Assembly: GCF_029533155.1 (NCBI RefSeq)
Contig: NZ_JAIZDB010000002.1
Coordinates: forward strand, 62,001-126,000
DNA length: 64,000 bases
From: Psychrobacillus antarcticus
Lineage (GTDB): Bacteria > Bacillota > Bacilli > Bacillales_A > Planococcaceae
Direction of reading: 5' to 3'
This document shows, in pieces, positions 34,382-45,743 of this stretch; positions within the stretch are counted from its first letter, which is position 1, and each line of letters begins with the position of its first letter. The notes below the pieces were generated by a model, which saw nothing but the letters and a program-made list of their open reading frames with translations, had not been told where the DNA came from and searched no databases. A program made the position numbers and the translations under genes.

Positions 34382-35647
34382 ATGGAGACAGCCATTGCGT
34401 TTATAATTATATTTGGAAGTATTGTATTTTTCCATGAGCTTGGGCATTTTATCTTTGCAAAACGAGCAGGAATTATGGTGCGTGAGTTTGCGATTGGTAT
34501 GGGACCTAAAATCTTTGGATATACAAAGGGCGAGACTCTTTATACGCTGCGATTACTACCAATAGGTGGATATGTTCGTATGGCCGGTGAAGATATGGAC
34601 TCAGTTGAACTACAGCCGGGCTATCGTTTAGGAATACACTTGAATGATTTAGACGAAATCGATCAGATTTTATTGAATCAAAACAAACATTTTCCTGATA
34701 TGCTATTTTTAGAAGTAGAAAAATCTGATTTAACTGACCAAATGTTTATCGAAGGATACAACGAAGAGGAAAAGTTAGTACGATATAAAGTGGCACGAAA
34801 TGCTGTCATCAATGAAAAAGGCACTGTAACAATCATTGCGCCTACTGATCGTCAATTTGGTTCGAAGTCAGTTGGCCAAAGATCCCTGACTATTTTTGCA
34901 GGACCACTTTTCAACTTTATCCTTGCCTTCTTCATTTTCTTAGCGCTTGGTTTGTTTCAAGGAGTACCAACGTATGAACCTATCATCACAACTGTAGTTA
35001 AAGACAGTCCTGCTGAACAAGCCGGTATGCAAGATGGAGATTTGGTAACGAAGATTAATGGAGCTTCTATTACTACGTGGGAAGAACTATCTGAAAAAGT
35101 GAAGGTTAGATCAAACGAGCTTATGGAATTTACGGTAGAACGTGATGGGCAAGAAGTAGATCTATCTATGACACCGAATGAAGTGGAAGTAGAGAAAGAA
35201 AAAGTTGGACAAATTGGCGTAAATTATTCAAGTCCAATGGAAAAGAATCCTGCGAAAGCATTAGTCTTTGGGGCAGAGCAAACATATGAATGGACTAAAC
35301 GTATATTTACTATACTTGGTACATTAATTACTGGAAATTTCTCCATAGATGATTTATCAGGTCCTGTTGGAATATATAAAGCGACAGAAGAAGTTGCGCA
35401 ATATGGTGTATACAATTTAATGCGCTGGGCTGCAATACTTAGTATAAATCTCGGTATTATGAATTTATTGCCATTACCGGCGTTAGACGGAGGTAGATTA
35501 TTATTCTTCTTGTTTGAAGCTTTACGCGGGAAACCAGTAGATAAACAAAAAGAAGGTATGGTCCACTTTGTAGGCATTATGCTGCTGATGGTATTAATGG
35601 TTGTCGTTACATGGAATGATATACAACGATTTTTCTTCAATGGATAA
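34382..35647 (+). CDS. rseP: Site-2 intramembrane zinc metalloprotease RseP/RasP
   Basis: 421 residues. Zinc-binding HELGH at residues 18-22 in the first membrane segment, a PDZ domain (about 205-275: DSPAEQAGMQDGDLVTKING), and MNLLPLPALDGGRLLFFLFEALRG with the third zinc ligand. RasP clips anti-sigma factors (RsiW type) and signal-peptide remnants such as FtsL in Bacillus. Followed by a terminator and a family B repeat. Confidence 0.96.
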   Translation: METAIAFIIIFGSIVFFHELGHFIFAKRAGIMVREFAIGMGPKIFGYTKGETLYTLRLLPIGGYVRMAGEDMDSVELQPGYRLGIHLNDLDEIDQILLNQNKHFPDMLFLEVEKSDLTDQMFIEGYNEEEKLVRYKVARNAVINEKGTVTIIAPTDRQFGSKSVGQRSLTIFAGPLFNFILAFFIFLALGLFQGVPTYEPIITTVVKDSPAEQAGMQDGDLVTKINGASITTWEELSEKVKVRSNELMEFTVERDGQEVDLSMTPNEVEVEKEKVGQIGVNYSSPMEKNPAKALVFGAEQTYEWTKRIFTILGTLITGNFSIDDLSGPVGIYKATEEVAQYGVYNLMRWAAILSINLGIMNLLPLPALDGGRLLFFLFEALRGKPVDKQKEGMVHFVGIMLLMVLMVVVTWNDIQRFFFNG

Positions 35648-35659
35648 ACAATTTAGAGG

Positions 35660-35692
35660 GGAAGTTCAATTAACTGAACTTCCTTTCTTTTA
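35660..35692 (+). terminator. Terminator after rseP
   Basis: GGAAGTTCA, loop ATTAAC, and TGAACTTCC form a 9-bp stem, followed by a T-rich tract (TTTCTTTTA). Ends the uppS-rseP unit. Confidence 0.85.
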
Positions 35693-35700
35693 CTGTGTAT

Positions 35701-35830
35701 AGAAAAGCGCAAGCGCCTGTGGGAAGTCAGTCTAAGTTCGCGACATCGTGTCGCAATGACTGACTGACCAGCATCGTGCGGCCCTGAAATTCTGAAGCGA
35801 CTCGAGGGGCTAGGCGCTGGAGCTAGACAA
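35701..35830 (+). repeat. Family B intergenic repeat, copy B2 (rseP-polC)
   Basis: Starts AGAAAAGCGCAAGCGCC and ends GGGGCTAGGCGCTGGAG, CTAGACAA; the same arms as B1, with GCGCAAGCGCC/GGCGCTGGAGC inverted ends. Where B1 has the 25-base module, B2 carries a dual-hairpin cassette. The polC ribosome-binding site AAGGAGG starts a few bases later. Confidence 0.85.
35725..35783 (+). repeat. Dual-hairpin cassette, instance 6 (in B2)
   Basis: Closing stem GTCAGTC/GACTGAC (35726-35732 with 35758-35764), hairpin 1 GCGAC-ATCGT-GTCGC (35740-35754), hairpin 2 around CCAGC-ATCGT-GCGG (35768-35781, imperfect), ending GGCC. Stem bases differ from the copies in family A while pairing is kept. Confidence 0.8.
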
Positions 35831-35850
35831 GATAAGGAGGGATACGAGCT

Positions 35851-38800
35851 ATGGATGACGGGAAAATGAGAATGCACTTGTTGTTGCAACAACTGGAGTT
35901 AACAGAGGATTCTTTCGTAAAGCACTTTGAACATGCATCCATCGATCGATTCACTGTACATAAGAAAAATAGAAAATGGGATTTTCAAATTCAACTACAA
36001 GCTATACTACCAATAGATGTCTTTACTATTTTTCAATCACGTCTAATAGAAAAGTTTGCTGGAATAGCTACTATTTTGCTAACTATCCAATCTGAAGGCG
36101 AGGGTGTTTCTCAAGAATTAATCAACCAATATTGGCCATTAGTTCTGAAAGAATTAAGTGATATGGCTCCTCCTTTAAAAGATCGTTTGTTAAAACAACA
36201 ACCGGAATGGAACGGTCAGATGATTCACTTAACCTGTGGAGAGGAAATTGAATTACGAACGTTTAAAAGGAAATATATCGAACTATTGTCTGATGTATAT
36301 GTAGGATTCGGGTTTCCAAAAATAGCGTTCGACTTCCGTTTAATAGAAGATACGGAAGCAATAGCTAAAGCACAACTAGAGTTTTTGGAACAGCGTCGTT
36401 TAGAAGAAGAGAAACTTGGGCAAAAAGCGTTAGAAGATATGCAAAAACGTGACCAAAATAGACAAGAAAATGGTAGTTCAAATGCGAATGGTCCTTTCCA
36501 ACTGGGAGTACCACTTAAAAAAGATGAGCCTATTATGGACATAAAATCGATTCAGGATGAAGAACGTAGAGTGGCAATTGAAGGCTTTGTATTCGATGTG
36601 GAAGTGAAAGAATTGCGAAGTGGACGTTCGCTTCTGACTGCAAAAGTTACCGATTATACAGACTCCATCTTAGTGAAGATGTTCTCTAGAGATAAAGAAG
36701 ATGCTCAAATGATGGAACGACTACAAAAGGGTATGTGGATTAAGGTTAGAGGTTCTGTGCAAAACGATACTTTTGTACGTGATTTAATCATCATGGCACA
36801 GGACATGAACGAACTAAATCCAATGGTACGAATGGATACGGCGAAAGAAAAGCGAGTGGAGCTTCATCTTCATACGCCGATGAGTCAAATGGACGCTGTT
36901 TCTTCCGTTTCTTCGCTAGTTACTCAAGCTGCTAAATGGGGTCATAAAGCTATAGCCATTACGGATCATGCGAATTTACAGTCCTTTCCTGAAGCGTATG
37001 CTGCCGGGAAAAAGAATGGCATAAAAATTCTATATGGTTTAGAAGCAAATCTTGTGCATGACGGAGTTCCAATTGCTTATGATGAGCAGCATACTGCGTT
37101 AGAAGATGCAGTATATATCGTATTTGACGTTGAAACTACAGGTCTATCTGCCACATACGATAAAATAATTGAATTGGCAGCAGTAAAAATGCAAAATGGC
37201 AATATCATCGATCGGTTTGAACGATTTGTAAATCCGCATCATGCGCTTTCAGCAACTACGATCGAGTTAACTGGAATTACAGATGAAATGGTTCGAAATG
37301 CACCTGAGATAGAACAGGTTATTAAAGACTTTTACGAGTTTATTGGAGATGGCATCATTGTTGCACATAATGCATCTTTTGATATGGGCTTTTTATATGA
37401 GGGATATCGAAGAACAGGAATAGATTATTTCAATCACCCTGTTATTGATACTTTGGAGCTTGCCCGGTTTTTACATCCAGAGATGAAGTCTCATCGTCTT
37501 GGTACTCTAACTAAAAAATTCAATATTGAGCTGACACAAGCTCACAGAGCAATATTTGACTGTGAGGCAACAGGCTATTTATTGCTTCATTTATTAAAAG
37601 AAGCAGAAGAACATAAAATAGCTTATCATGATGACTTTAACAAGCATATTGGACAAGGTGATTCTTATAAGCGAGCTAGACCAACCCATTGCACAATCTT
37701 AGTTAAAAATGAAATAGGTTTAAAAAACCTTTTCAAATTAGTATCACTTGCTCATACTACTACCTTCCATCGTGTACCGAGATTAAAAAGATCTGTGCTA
37801 CAAAAGCATAGAGAGGGACTAATCATTGGGTCAGGATGCGATAAAGGTGAGGTTTTTGAAGGTCTTATGCAGAAACCATTAGAGCAAGTAGAAGAGATTG
37901 CCCAGTTCTATGATTATTTAGAAATACATCCGAAAGAAGTATACGCTCATTTGATCGAAAAGGAATTAGTGAGAGATGAATGGAATTTAGAAGATATCAT
38001 TCGTAAAATGATTAAAATCGGAAAAAAGATAAATTTACCAGTCGTAGCAACCGGTAATGTACATTATTTGCATGAAAATGATGCTATTTTCAGAAAAATA
38101 CTTGTAAATTCACAGGGTGGGGCTAACCCATTAAATCGGCATGAGCTACCTAAAGTACATTTCCGTACGACGAATGAAATGTTAGATGCATTTGCGTTTC
38201 TTGGAGAAGACCTGGCAAAAGAGATTGTAGTGTCTAATTCTCAAAAAATAGCAGATTCATTGGAAGACATTAAACCGATCAAGGATGATCTATATACACC
38301 TAAGATTGAAGGGGCAGACGAGGAAGTTAGAGCACTTACTTACTCTAAAGCTAAAGAAATCTATGGCGAAGAATTACCTGAAATAGTTGAGGCGCGACTT
38401 GAGAAGGAATTAACCTCCATTATTGGACATGGATTTGCTGTGATTTATTTAATTTCTCATAAATTAGTAAAAAAATCATTAGATGATGGATATTTAGTTG
38501 GATCAAGGGGTTCAGTTGGTTCATCTCTTGTAGCAACAATGACAGAAATTACAGAAGTAAACCCGTTACCACCACATTATGTATGTCCAAGTTGTCAGCA
38601 TTCAGAATTTTTCCTAGACGGGTCAGTTGGTTCTGGCTTTGACTTATCAAACAAAAATTGTATTAAATGTGATACACCTTATGTAAAAGATGGACAAGAT
38701 ATTCCGTTTGAAACTTTCCTAGGATTCAAAGGGGATAAGGTTCCGGATATAGATTTAAACTTTAGCGGCGAGTATCAGTCTATAGCGCATAACTATACGA

Positions 38801-40164
38801 AGGAATTATTCGGAGAGGATTATGTATTCCGTGCTGGTACAATTGGAACAGTAGCTGAAAAAACAGCTTATGGATATGTAAGAGGTTATATGAACGATAA
38901 TAATCTGGCTCTTCGCGGTGCAGAAATAGATCGTTTAGTACAGGGCTGTTCAGGAGTTAAGCGATCAACCGGTCAGCATCCAGGTGGTATAATCGTTGTT
39001 CCCGATTACATGGATATATATGACTTTACACCAATTCAGTTCCCTGCAGACGCACAGGACTCGGAATGGAAAACGACCCATTTTGATTTTCATTCTATTC
39101 ATGATAATTTGTTGAAATTAGATATTCTAGGGCATGATGATCCTACCGTTATTCGTATGCTCCAAGATTTATCAGGAATTGATCCAAAAACAATTCCAAC
39201 AGATGATCCAGAAGTGATGAAAATATTTAGTGGAACAGCATCACTTGGCGTTACAGAAGAACAAATAGACTGTAAAACAGGGACATTAGGTATTCCTGAA
39301 TTTGGTACTCGCTTTGTAAGACAAATGCTTGAAGAAACAAAACCGTCTTCTTTTTCTGAGTTAGTCCAAATTTCTGGTTTATCGCATGGAACAGATGTAT
39401 GGCTTGGAAATGCACAGGAACTCATCCAAGCTGGTACTTGTCAGCTTTCTGATGTAATTGGATGTCGAGATGATATTATGGTTTATTTAATCTATCAAGG
39501 GTTAGAACCTTCCTTGGCATTTAAAATTATGGAGTCTGTTCGTAAAGGGAAAGGGCTAACGCCGGAATTTGAAGCAGAGATGAAGAAACAGGGAGTTGCC
39601 AACTGGTATATTGAATCCTGCAAAAAAATTAAATACATGTTCCCGAAAGCCCATGCAGCTGCTTATGTATTAATGGCAGTTCGAATTGCATACTTTAAAG
39701 TGCATTATCCCATACTATATTATGCAGCGTATCTTACAGTAAGAGCATCTGATTTTGATCTAATCGCTATGGTAAATGGGTCTCATACCATCCGAGCGAA
39801 ATTAGACGAAATAAATGCAAAGGGACTAGAAGCATCTCCAAAGGAAAAAAACGTATTGACGGTATTAGAAATTGCACTTGAAATGTCTGAACGGGGCATT
39901 AAATTGCAAAAAGTAGATTTATACAAATCGCATGCCAATGAATTTATTATTGAAGGAAACACGCTAATTCCTCCTTTTAATTCGATACCTGGATTAGGTA
40001 CAAATGTTGCTTTCCAAATTGCTAAAGCAAGAATTGATGGTGAATTTTTGTCGAAGGAAGATCTTCAACAAAGAGGTAAAGTATCGAAGACGATTATCGA
40101 ATACATGGATACGATGGGATGTTTAGAAGGGTTACCAGATGCCAATCAGCTTTCGCTGTTTTAG
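35851..40164 (+). CDS. polC: DNA polymerase III alpha subunit, PolC type
   Basis: 1437 residues, the Gram-positive PolC size. In order: OB/NTD region, PHP domain split by the exonuclease ([17 protein letters not shown] from residue 337), DEDD 3'-5' exonuclease (IVFDVETTG near 424), palm/fingers with [13 protein letters not shown], a Cys4 zinc motif (YVCPSCQH ... KNCIKC) and [13 protein letters not shown]. Helix-hairpin-helix elements and [10 protein letters not shown] follow. The main replicative polymerase of low-GC Gram-positives. ATG 35851 with AAGGAGG. Confidence 0.98.
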   Translation: MDDGKMRMHLLLQQLELTEDSFVKHFEHASIDRFTVHKKNRKWDFQIQLQAILPIDVFTIFQSRLIEKFAGIATILLTIQSEGEGVSQELINQYWPLVLKELSDMAPPLKDRLLKQQPEWNGQMIHLTCGEEIELRTFKRKYIELLSDVYVGFGFPKIAFDFRLIEDTEAIAKAQLEFLEQRRLEEEKLGQKALEDMQKRDQNRQENGSSNANGPFQLGVPLKKDEPIMDIKSIQDEERRVAIEGFVFDVEVKELRSGRSLLTAKVTDYTDSILVKMFSRDKEDAQMMERLQKGMWIKVRGSVQNDTFVRDLIIMAQDMNELNPMVRMDTAKEKRVELHLHTPMSQMDAVSSVSSLVTQAAKWGHKAIAITDHANLQSFPEAYAAGKKNGIKILYGLEANLVHDGVPIAYDEQHTALEDAVYIVFDVETTGLSATYDKIIELAAVKMQNGNIIDRFERFVNPHHALSATTIELTGITDEMVRNAPEIEQVIKDFYEFIGDGIIVAHNASFDMGFLYEGYRRTGIDYFNHPVIDTLELARFLHPEMKSHRLGTLTKKFNIELTQAHRAIFDCEATGYLLLHLLKEAEEHKIAYHDDFNKHIGQGDSYKRARPTHCTILVKNEIGLKNLFKLVSLAHTTTFHRVPRLKRSVLQKHREGLIIGSGCDKGEVFEGLMQKPLEQVEEIAQFYDYLEIHPKEVYAHLIEKELVRDEWNLEDIIRKMIKIGKKINLPVVATGNVHYLHENDAIFRKILVNSQGGANPLNRHELPKVHFRTTNEMLDAFAFLGEDLAKEIVVSNSQKIADSLEDIKPIKDDLYTPKIEGADEEVRALTYSKAKEIYGEELPEIVEARLEKELTSIIGHGFAVIYLISHKLVKKSLDDGYLVGSRGSVGSSLVATMTEITEVNPLPPHYVCPSCQHSEFFLDGSVGSGFDLSNKNCIKCDTPYVKDGQDIPFETFLGFKGDKVPDIDLNFSGEYQSIAHNYTKELFGEDYVFRAGTIGTVAEKTAYGYVRGYMNDNNLALRGAEIDRLVQGCSGVKRSTGQHPGGIIVVPDYMDIYDFTPIQFPADAQDSEWKTTHFDFHSIHDNLLKLDILGHDDPTVIRMLQDLSGIDPKTIPTDDPEVMKIFSGTASLGVTEEQIDCKTGTLGIPEFGTRFVRQMLEETKPSSFSELVQISGLSHGTDVWLGNAQELIQAGTCQLSDVIGCRDDIMVYLIYQGLEPSLAFKIMESVRKGKGLTPEFEAEMKKQGVANWYIESCKKIKYMFPKAHAAAYVLMAVRIAYFKVHYPILYYAAYLTVRASDFDLIAMVNGSHTIRAKLDEINAKGLEASPKEKNVLTVLEIALEMSERGIKLQKVDLYKSHANEFIIEGNTLIPPFNSIPGLGTNVAFQIAKARIDGEFLSKEDLQQRGKVSKTIIEYMDTMGCLEGLPDANQLSLF

Positions 40165-40232
40165 TAGGAAATTTGCAAGGCTACATGATGTATGGTAATA
40201 TAAAACTACCAATGTTTCATAGTACTGTGACG

Positions 40233-40258
40233 AAAGAGTGGGATTTCCCGCTCTTTTC
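40233..40258 (+). terminator. Terminator after polC
   Basis: AAAGAGTGGGA and TCCCGCTCTTT pair with a tight loop (one G-U), followed by TTTTCTG. Separates polC from the rimP-nusA operon. Confidence 0.8.
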
Positions 40259-40298
40259 TGTTGTTATATAGAAAATCATTGTTATGTAGGAGGCTTTT

Positions 40299-40778
40299 AT
40301 GAGTAATATTACAACTAAAATTGAAGAGCTTGTATCGCCTATTTTACAAGAGTTAAATTTAGATCTTGTAGACGTAGAATATGTAAAAGAAGGCCGAGAT
40401 TGGTTTTTACGTATTTATATTGATACTCCATCTGGTGGTATAGATATTGAACAATGCGCTCAAGTTAGTGAAAAACTAAGTGAAAAGTTGGATGTAGAAG
40501 ATCCGATATCGGAAAATTACTTTTTAGAGGTTTCATCTCCTGGAGCAGAACGACCTTTGAAAAAGGATGCGGACTTCGCGAATGCAATTGGTAAGTTTGT
40601 TTATATCAAAACATACGAGCCAGTGAACGGAGCTAAAGAATTTGAAGGGACATTACTTTCTTATTCATTAGAGGAAGGCGCATTAATCGAAGTACGTGTT
40701 AAAACTAGAAGAATAAAAATTCAAATTGAAAAAGAGAAAATTGCGCTTGCTCGTTTAGCAATTGATTTCTCTGCATAA
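40299..40778 (+). CDS. rimP: Ribosome maturation factor RimP
   Basis: 159 residues. [22 protein letters not shown] and [20 protein letters not shown] with a C-terminal SH3-like domain match RimP, needed for 30S maturation. ATG 40299 with AGGAGG at 40289. First gene of the rimP-nusA-ylxR-ylxQ-infB-ylxP-rbfA-truB-ribF cluster. A weak extended -10 (TG-T-TATATA, 40262-40270) lies just upstream. Confidence 0.95.
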   Translation: MSNITTKIEELVSPILQELNLDLVDVEYVKEGRDWFLRIYIDTPSGGIDIEQCAQVSEKLSEKLDVEDPISENYFLEVSSPGAERPLKKDADFANAIGKFVYIKTYEPVNGAKEFEGTLLSYSLEEGALIEVRVKTRRIKIQIEKEKIALARLAIDFSA

Positions 40779-40800
40779 CGTATATGGAGGAGTGAAAGTA

Positions 40801-41934
40801 GTGAGTAGTGAATTATTAGATGCGTTAACTGAGCTCGAACAACAAAAGGGAATTTCGAGAGATGTTTTAATAGAAGCAATTGAAGCTGCTTTAGTTACTG
40901 CCTACAAAAGAAATTTTAACCAAGCCCAAAATGTTCGTGTCGATATTAACTTAACTACTGGTACTATGCTTGTTTATTCAAGAAAAGATGTAGTAGAAGA
41001 AGTAGCAGACGACCGTTTACAAATCTCTTTAGAGGATGCTCAAGTGATCAACCCACACTATGCAGTTGGTGATGTTGTGGAAGAGGAAGTAACACCACGT
41101 AATTTCGGGCGTATTGCAGCTCAAACAGCTAAACAAGTTGTTACTCAACGTGTGCGCGAAGCTGAACGTGGAATGATATACGAAGAATATGTAGATCGTG
41201 AAGATGATATCGTAAATGGGATTGTTGAACGATTAGATGCACGAAATATATATGTTGGTTTAGGAAAAGTGGAGGCAGTACTGCCTGCAAATGAGCAAAT
41301 CCAAACAGAGACATTTCGACCTCATGAACGTATCAAAGTATATATTACGAAAGTAGAACGTACTACACGTGGTCCGCAGGTATTCGTTTCTAGAACACAC
41401 CCTGGATTACTTCGTCGTTTGTTTGAAATGGAAGTACCTGAAATCTTTGAAGGTATTGTGGAGATTAAGTCCATCGCTCGTGAAGCAGGGGATCGTTCGA
41501 AGATTTCCGTATTTGCACATAATGACGAAATTGATCCAGTTGGCTCATGCGTTGGTGCAAAAGGAGCTCGAGTTCAAACAATTGTAAATGAGTTAAGTGG
41601 AGAGAAAATTGACATAGTTGAATGGTCTGAAGATCCAGTAGTGTTTGTTGGAAATGCACTAAGCCCTTCTAAAGTAATCGATGTTCAAGTAAACGAAGCG
41701 GAAAAATCGACAACTGTTGTAGTTCCAGATTATCAGCTGTCTCTTGCAATTGGTAAAAGAGGTCAAAATGCTCGTCTTGCAGCAAAACTGACTGGTTGGA
41801 AGATTGATATTAAAAGTGAAACAGATGCAAGAGAACTTGGAATTTATCCAAATGAAAATTCTCCACAGCTTATAGTAGAAAATTTGGATGAAGAAGAATT
41901 GGATGATTTCGATTTCTATAAAGAAGAACAATAA
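40801..41934 (+). CDS. nusA: Transcription termination/antitermination factor NusA
   Basis: 377 residues from GTG 40801 (GGAGGAG at 40786); the longer frame from 40762 overlaps rimP and is rejected. N-terminal RNA-polymerase binding domain, S1 (EDDIVNGIVERLDARNIYVGLG), KH1 (DPVGSCVGAKGARVQTIVNELSGEKIDIVEW) and KH2 (LSLAIGKRGQNARLAAKLTGWKIDI). Modulates pausing and termination. Acidic tail LDEEELDDFDFYKEEQ. Confidence 0.97.
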   Translation: MSSELLDALTELEQQKGISRDVLIEAIEAALVTAYKRNFNQAQNVRVDINLTTGTMLVYSRKDVVEEVADDRLQISLEDAQVINPHYAVGDVVEEEVTPRNFGRIAAQTAKQVVTQRVREAERGMIYEEYVDREDDIVNGIVERLDARNIYVGLGKVEAVLPANEQIQTETFRPHERIKVYITKVERTTRGPQVFVSRTHPGLLRRLFEMEVPEIFEGIVEIKSIAREAGDRSKISVFAHNDEIDPVGSCVGAKGARVQTIVNELSGEKIDIVEWSEDPVVFVGNALSPSKVIDVQVNEAEKSTTVVVPDYQLSLAIGKRGQNARLAAKLTGWKIDIKSETDARELGIYPNENSPQLIVENLDEEELDDFDFYKEEQ

Positions 41935-41952
41935 GCAAGGATGGTGATTTGA

Positions 41953-42231
41953 ATGACGGTTCAAAAGAAAATACCGTTACGTAAATGTGTTGCTACTGGT
42001 GAAATGTTTCCGAAAAAAGAAATGATTCGCATAGTCCGTTCGAAAGAAGGAGAAGTTTCCGTGGACCTAACTGGAAAAAAATCAGGTCGTGGTGCTTATG
42101 TATCTAAATCTATCGAAGCGGTAAACCAAGCGAAAAAGAAAAATTCATTAGGCACACATTTAGAAGCACCAATTCCTATTGAAATATATGATCAGTTAAT
42201 AGTCGTTATTGAAAGAGAAAAAATTAAATGA
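41953..42231 (+). CDS. rnpM: RNase P modulator RnpM (YlxR)
   Basis: 92 residues. KIPLRKCVATGEMFPKKEMIRIVR and VDLTGKKSGRGAYVSKS match the YlxR (DUF448) fold, whose Bacillus subtilis member binds and modulates RNase P. Basic and small. Overlaps ylxQ by 4 bases (ATGA). Confidence 0.93.
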   Translation: MTVQKKIPLRKCVATGEMFPKKEMIRIVRSKEGEVSVDLTGKKSGRGAYVSKSIEAVNQAKKKNSLGTHLEAPIPIEIYDQLIVVIEREKIK

Positions 42232-42548
42232 CAATACAAGAGCAAATATCTAATCTATTAGGACTAGCAACTAGAGCAAGAAAAACAATTACTGGTGAAG
42301 AGCTAGTAGTAAAAGAAATCAGAAGCCAAAGGGCAAAACTAGTTGTTTTATCCAATGACGCTTCTAAAAATACAGCAAAAAAAATTAATGATAAATGTGC
42401 ATCTTTTAACGTTGAGCTGCATGTCTTTGGAGACCGGCACGATCTCGGACATGCGACGGGAAAAGAGGCCAGGGTGGCAATCGCCATTATGGATGACGGT
42501 TTCGCTAAAAAACTGTCCGGCCTTCTCAACGAATATAACCGGGGGTGA
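42228..42548 (+). CDS. ylxQ: L7Ae-family K-turn RNA-binding protein YlxQ
   Basis: 106 residues. [47 protein letters not shown] is the ribosomal L7Ae/L30e fold with its kink-turn binding surface. Located between ylxR and infB as in all Bacillales. Cellular target not established in the sequence. Confidence 0.92.
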   Translation: MTIQEQISNLLGLATRARKTITGEELVVKEIRSQRAKLVVLSNDASKNTAKKINDKCASFNVELHVFGDRHDLGHATGKEARVAIAIMDDGFAKKLSGLLNEYNRG

Positions 42549-42552
42549 GCTA

Positions 42553-45036
42553 ATGACAAAAATCAGAGTTCATGAATATGCGAGACAAATAGATAAATCG
42601 AGTAAAGAAGTTATTGAGCAACTAGGAAAGATGGATATTCAAGTAACAAATCATATGTCTACACTTGAAGGAGAAGCTATTAAAAAGCTAGATGGTATTT
42701 ATAAATCATCATCTCAAACAGCATCAACACCTTCTCAAACAACATCGAAACCTGCTCAAACATCACCAAAACCAGCATCACAAGGACAGTCAAGACCAGC
42801 TAGTCAAGGTCAACAAAGACCAGCATCACAAGGACAGTCAAGACCAGCTAGCCAAGGTCAACAAAGACCAGCATCACAAGGACAGTCAAGACCAGCTAGC
42901 CAAGGTCAACAAAGACCAGCATCACAAGGACAGTCAAGACCAGCTGGCCAAGGTCAACAAAGACCAGCATCACAAGGACAATCAAGACCAGCTAACTCAG
43001 GTCAACAAAGACCAACATCACAAGGACAATCGAGACCGTCTAACCAATCAACAACAAATCCTGCCACTGCAGGGAGTAATGCGCAAGCAAGCACGACTCA
43101 AGGAACAAACAGCCAACCTAAAAAAACATTTACTAATAATAAAGCCCCAGCTGGTGCTTATCGTCCGGGTGGTCAAAATCGTCCAGGTGGTAATAGACCA
43201 GGGCAAAAATTCCAAAAGCGTAGAAAAGGGCCTACTACACCAGTACAGCCACCAGTACCAAGAAAAGAACGGGAACTTCCAGCGAAAGTTACTTTTACAG
43301 ATTCTTTAACAGTTTTAGAACTTTCGAAAAAACTTGGACGTGAACCAGCAGAGATTATCAAAAAATTATTCTTACTAGGTGTAATGGCAACAATAAACCA
43401 AGTTTTAGATAAGGATGGAATTGAACTTATCTGTACAGACTATGGAGTAGAAGTCGAAGAAGAAATTCGAATCGATATTACTGATTTAGAAGTTCATTTC
43501 GATCCTACGCCAGAAGACAGTACCAACCAATCAGAGCGTCCACCAGTTGTTACTATAATGGGTCACGTCGATCATGGTAAAACTACCCTGCTTGACTCTA
43601 TTCGTAATACAAAAGTAACTGCAGGAGAAGCCGGTGGTATTACGCAACATATCGGTGCTTACATGATTGAAGACAATAACAAGAAAATTACATTCTTAGA
43701 TACACCAGGACATGCTGCATTTACAACAATGCGTGCACGTGGAGCAAAAATTACGGATATTACGATTCTTGTAGTTGCAGCTGACGATGGGGTAATGCCT
43801 CAAACTGTAGAAGCTATTAATCATGCGAAAGCAGCTGAAGTGCCTATTATCGTTGCAGTAAACAAAATGGATAAACCTTCTGCGAACCCTGATCGTGTAA
43901 TGCAAGAGTTAACAGAACATGGCTTAGTTCCTGAGGCATGGGGTGGAGATACAATATTCGTACCAATCTCAGCACTAAAAGGCGAAGGTATCGACAACCT
44001 ATTAGAAATGGTACTACTTGTTTCTGAAGTAGGAGAGCTAAAAGCAAATCCAAAACGTCTTGCATTAGGTACAGTAATTGAAGCTCAACTGGATAAAGGT
44101 AGAGGTTCTGTTGCTACATTATTAGTACAAGATGGTACGTTAAAAGTTGGAGATCCTATCGTTGTAGGTCATGCATTCGGACGCGTAAGAGCAATGGTTA
44201 ATGACCTTGGTCGTCGTGTAAAAGAAGCAGGTCCATCTACACCAGTAGAAATTACAGGCTTGAACGAAGTACCTCAAGCAGGAGACCGCTTTGTTGTATT
44301 TGAAGATGAAAAAACAGCTCGTCAAGTTGGAGAATCTCGTGCATCAGAAGCACAAGTTACTCAACGCTCTGAAAAAACTCGTGTGACATTAGACAATTTA
44401 TTTGATCAAATGAAACAAGGAGAAATGAAAGAGTTAAACTTAATCGTTAAAGCAGACGTTCAAGGGACTGTTGAAGCGATGGCTGCTTCCCTTATGAAAA
44501 TAGATGTAGAAGGCGTAAATGTTCGCATCATTCATACTGGAGCAGGAGCTATCACCGAGTCAGATATTAGCTTAGCAACTGCATCGAATGCAATCGTAAT
44601 CGGATTCAACGTACGTCCGGATACAAATGCAAAACGTATGGCCGATCAAGAAGGCGTAGATATTCGTCTACACCGTATTATTTATAAAGTTATCGAAGAA
44701 ATTGAATTCGCTATGAAGGGATTACTTGACCCTGAATTCCAAGAGAAAATTATTGGTCAAGCGGAAGTTCGTGAGACATTCAAAGTATCTAAAGTTGGTA
44801 CGATTGCAGGTTCTTATGTAACCGAAGGTAAAATTTCAAGAGATAGTGGTGTTCGTGTAATTCGCGATGGAATCGTTATTTTTGAAGGCGAACTAGATAC
44901 ACTAAAACGTTTTAAAGATGATGCAAAAGAAGTTGCTAAAGGATACGAGTGCGGTATCACGATTAAAAACTTCAATGATATTCAAGAAGGCGATATCGTA
45001 GAAGCGTATATCATGGAAGAAATTAAACGAAAATGA
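42553..45036 (+). CDS. infB: Translation initiation factor IF-2
   Basis: 827 residues from ATG 42553 (GGGGGTGAGC upstream); the open frame extends upstream to 42343 through ylxQ but has no signal there. N-terminal IF2N domain ([23 protein letters not shown]), then a low-complexity linker with eleven 8-residue repeats RPASQGQ(S/Q) at residues about 74-163, then a second IF2N and the G domain: GHVDHGKT at 337, [13 protein letters not shown]-terminal domains bind fMet-tRNA. About 110 residues longer than the Bacillus subtilis protein, mostly from the linker. Confidence 0.97.
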   Translation: MTKIRVHEYARQIDKSSKEVIEQLGKMDIQVTNHMSTLEGEAIKKLDGIYKSSSQTASTPSQTTSKPAQTSPKPASQGQSRPASQGQQRPASQGQSRPASQGQQRPASQGQSRPASQGQQRPASQGQSRPAGQGQQRPASQGQSRPANSGQQRPTSQGQSRPSNQSTTNPATAGSNAQASTTQGTNSQPKKTFTNNKAPAGAYRPGGQNRPGGNRPGQKFQKRRKGPTTPVQPPVPRKERELPAKVTFTDSLTVLELSKKLGREPAEIIKKLFLLGVMATINQVLDKDGIELICTDYGVEVEEEIRIDITDLEVHFDPTPEDSTNQSERPPVVTIMGHVDHGKTTLLDSIRNTKVTAGEAGGITQHIGAYMIEDNNKKITFLDTPGHAAFTTMRARGAKITDITILVVAADDGVMPQTVEAINHAKAAEVPIIVAVNKMDKPSANPDRVMQELTEHGLVPEAWGGDTIFVPISALKGEGIDNLLEMVLLVSEVGELKANPKRLALGTVIEAQLDKGRGSVATLLVQDGTLKVGDPIVVGHAFGRVRAMVNDLGRRVKEAGPSTPVEITGLNEVPQAGDRFVVFEDEKTARQVGESRASEAQVTQRSEKTRVTLDNLFDQMKQGEMKELNLIVKADVQGTVEAMAASLMKIDVEGVNVRIIHTGAGAITESDISLATASNAIVIGFNVRPDTNAKRMADQEGVDIRLHRIIYKVIEEIEFAMKGLLDPEFQEKIIGQAEVRETFKVSKVGTIAGSYVTEGKISRDSGVRVIRDGIVIFEGELDTLKRFKDDAKEVAKGYECGITIKNFNDIQEGDIVEAYIMEEIKRK
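42772..43041 (+). repeat. 48-bp tandem repeats in infB
   Basis: About 5.5 units of 48 bases, each coding for a pair of octapeptides RPASQGQS and RPASQGQQ. Units 1-4 are almost identical at DNA level (single changes such as agt/agc, agc/ggc), later ones diverge. The near-identity points to recent slippage or unequal exchange. The period is a multiple of three, so unit gain or loss keeps the frame. Confidence 0.95.
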
Positions 45037-45311
45037 TCGTATATGCAGAATGTGAATTTTTAATTCCCACTGCGCATTCTTTAAAGGAAAAACGAGCAGT
45101 TCTTCAACGAATGCTCACAAGAACAAAACAAAAATATAATGTTTCTATTTCAGAATTAGATCATCAAGATACTTGGCAGCGTACATCTATTGGCATCGTT
45201 GCAATTGCATCCCAAAAAGATGCAGCTGAACGGGAGCTTATGAACGCCATCCGTTTCCTGGAATCTAATCCTGAATGGGAATGCATTAACATAAGCAAGG
45301 AATATTTATAA
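45033..45311 (+). CDS. ylxP: YlxP-like DUF503 protein
   Basis: 92 residues. [55 protein letters not shown] is the DUF503 signature; these small ferredoxin-like proteins always sit between infB and rbfA in Firmicutes. Possibly a ribosome- or RNA-related factor. Overlaps infB by 4 bases. Confidence 0.92.
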   Translation: MIVYAECEFLIPTAHSLKEKRAVLQRMLTRTKQKYNVSISELDHQDTWQRTSIGIVAIASQKDAAERELMNAIRFLESNPEWECINISKEYL

Positions 45312-45332
45312 AGAAAATGAGGTGTAGCGATC

Positions 45333-45674
45333 ATGTCAATGCGTGCTAACCGAGTTGCTGAGCAAATGAAAAAAGAGTTGGGCGAAATTATCGGACGAAA
45401 ATTAAAGGACCCACGTATCGGTTTTGTCACAGTAACAGATGTAGCTGTTACTGGTGATTTACAACAAGCGAATATTTATATTACGGTGCTTGATGGAAAC
45501 CGAGCGGCTACTTTAAGAGCTTTAGAACAAGCTAAAGGATTTATTCGTTCTGAAATAGGGCAGCGTATTCGTTTACGTATCACGCCTGAACTAATCTTTG
45601 AATATGATGAGTCTGCAGCATATGGTAATCGTATAGATGATTTATTAAGACAAATTAATAAACCATCTGAGTAA
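45333..45674 (+). CDS. rbfA: 30S ribosome-binding factor RbfA
   Basis: 113 residues. [47 protein letters not shown] is diagnostic of RbfA, a KH-like cold-shock factor for 30S maturation. ATG 45333 with AGGTG upstream. A terminator-like hairpin follows before truB. Confidence 0.96.
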   Translation: MSMRANRVAEQMKKELGEIIGRKLKDPRIGFVTVTDVAVTGDLQQANIYITVLDGNRAATLRALEQAKGFIRSEIGQRIRLRITPELIFEYDESAAYGNRIDDLLRQINKPSE

Positions 45675-45685
45675 TAAAACAAAAG

Positions 45686-45720
45686 GAAGTCTGCTTATTT
45701 ATTGAAGCAGGCTTCTTTGT
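45686..45720 (+). terminator. Terminator/attenuator between rbfA and truB
   Basis: GAAGTCTGCTT and AAGCAGGCTTC form an 11-bp stem (one G-U) with an eight-base loop; the following T tract is short (TTTGTTA), so read-through is likely. Confidence 0.7.
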
Positions 45721-45743
45721 TATACCTACAGGGGGTGAACTGC

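Noticed and set aside
42772-43041. CRISPR-like direct repeats
   Set aside because: The units are contiguous with no unique spacers, lie in frame within infB and code for regular octapeptides.
42692-43309. Second open frame (205 residues, rich in [16 protein letters not shown]) inside infB
   Set aside because: It is the shifted translation of the 48-bp repeats; the repeat period keeps any frame open. No ribosome-binding site or homology.
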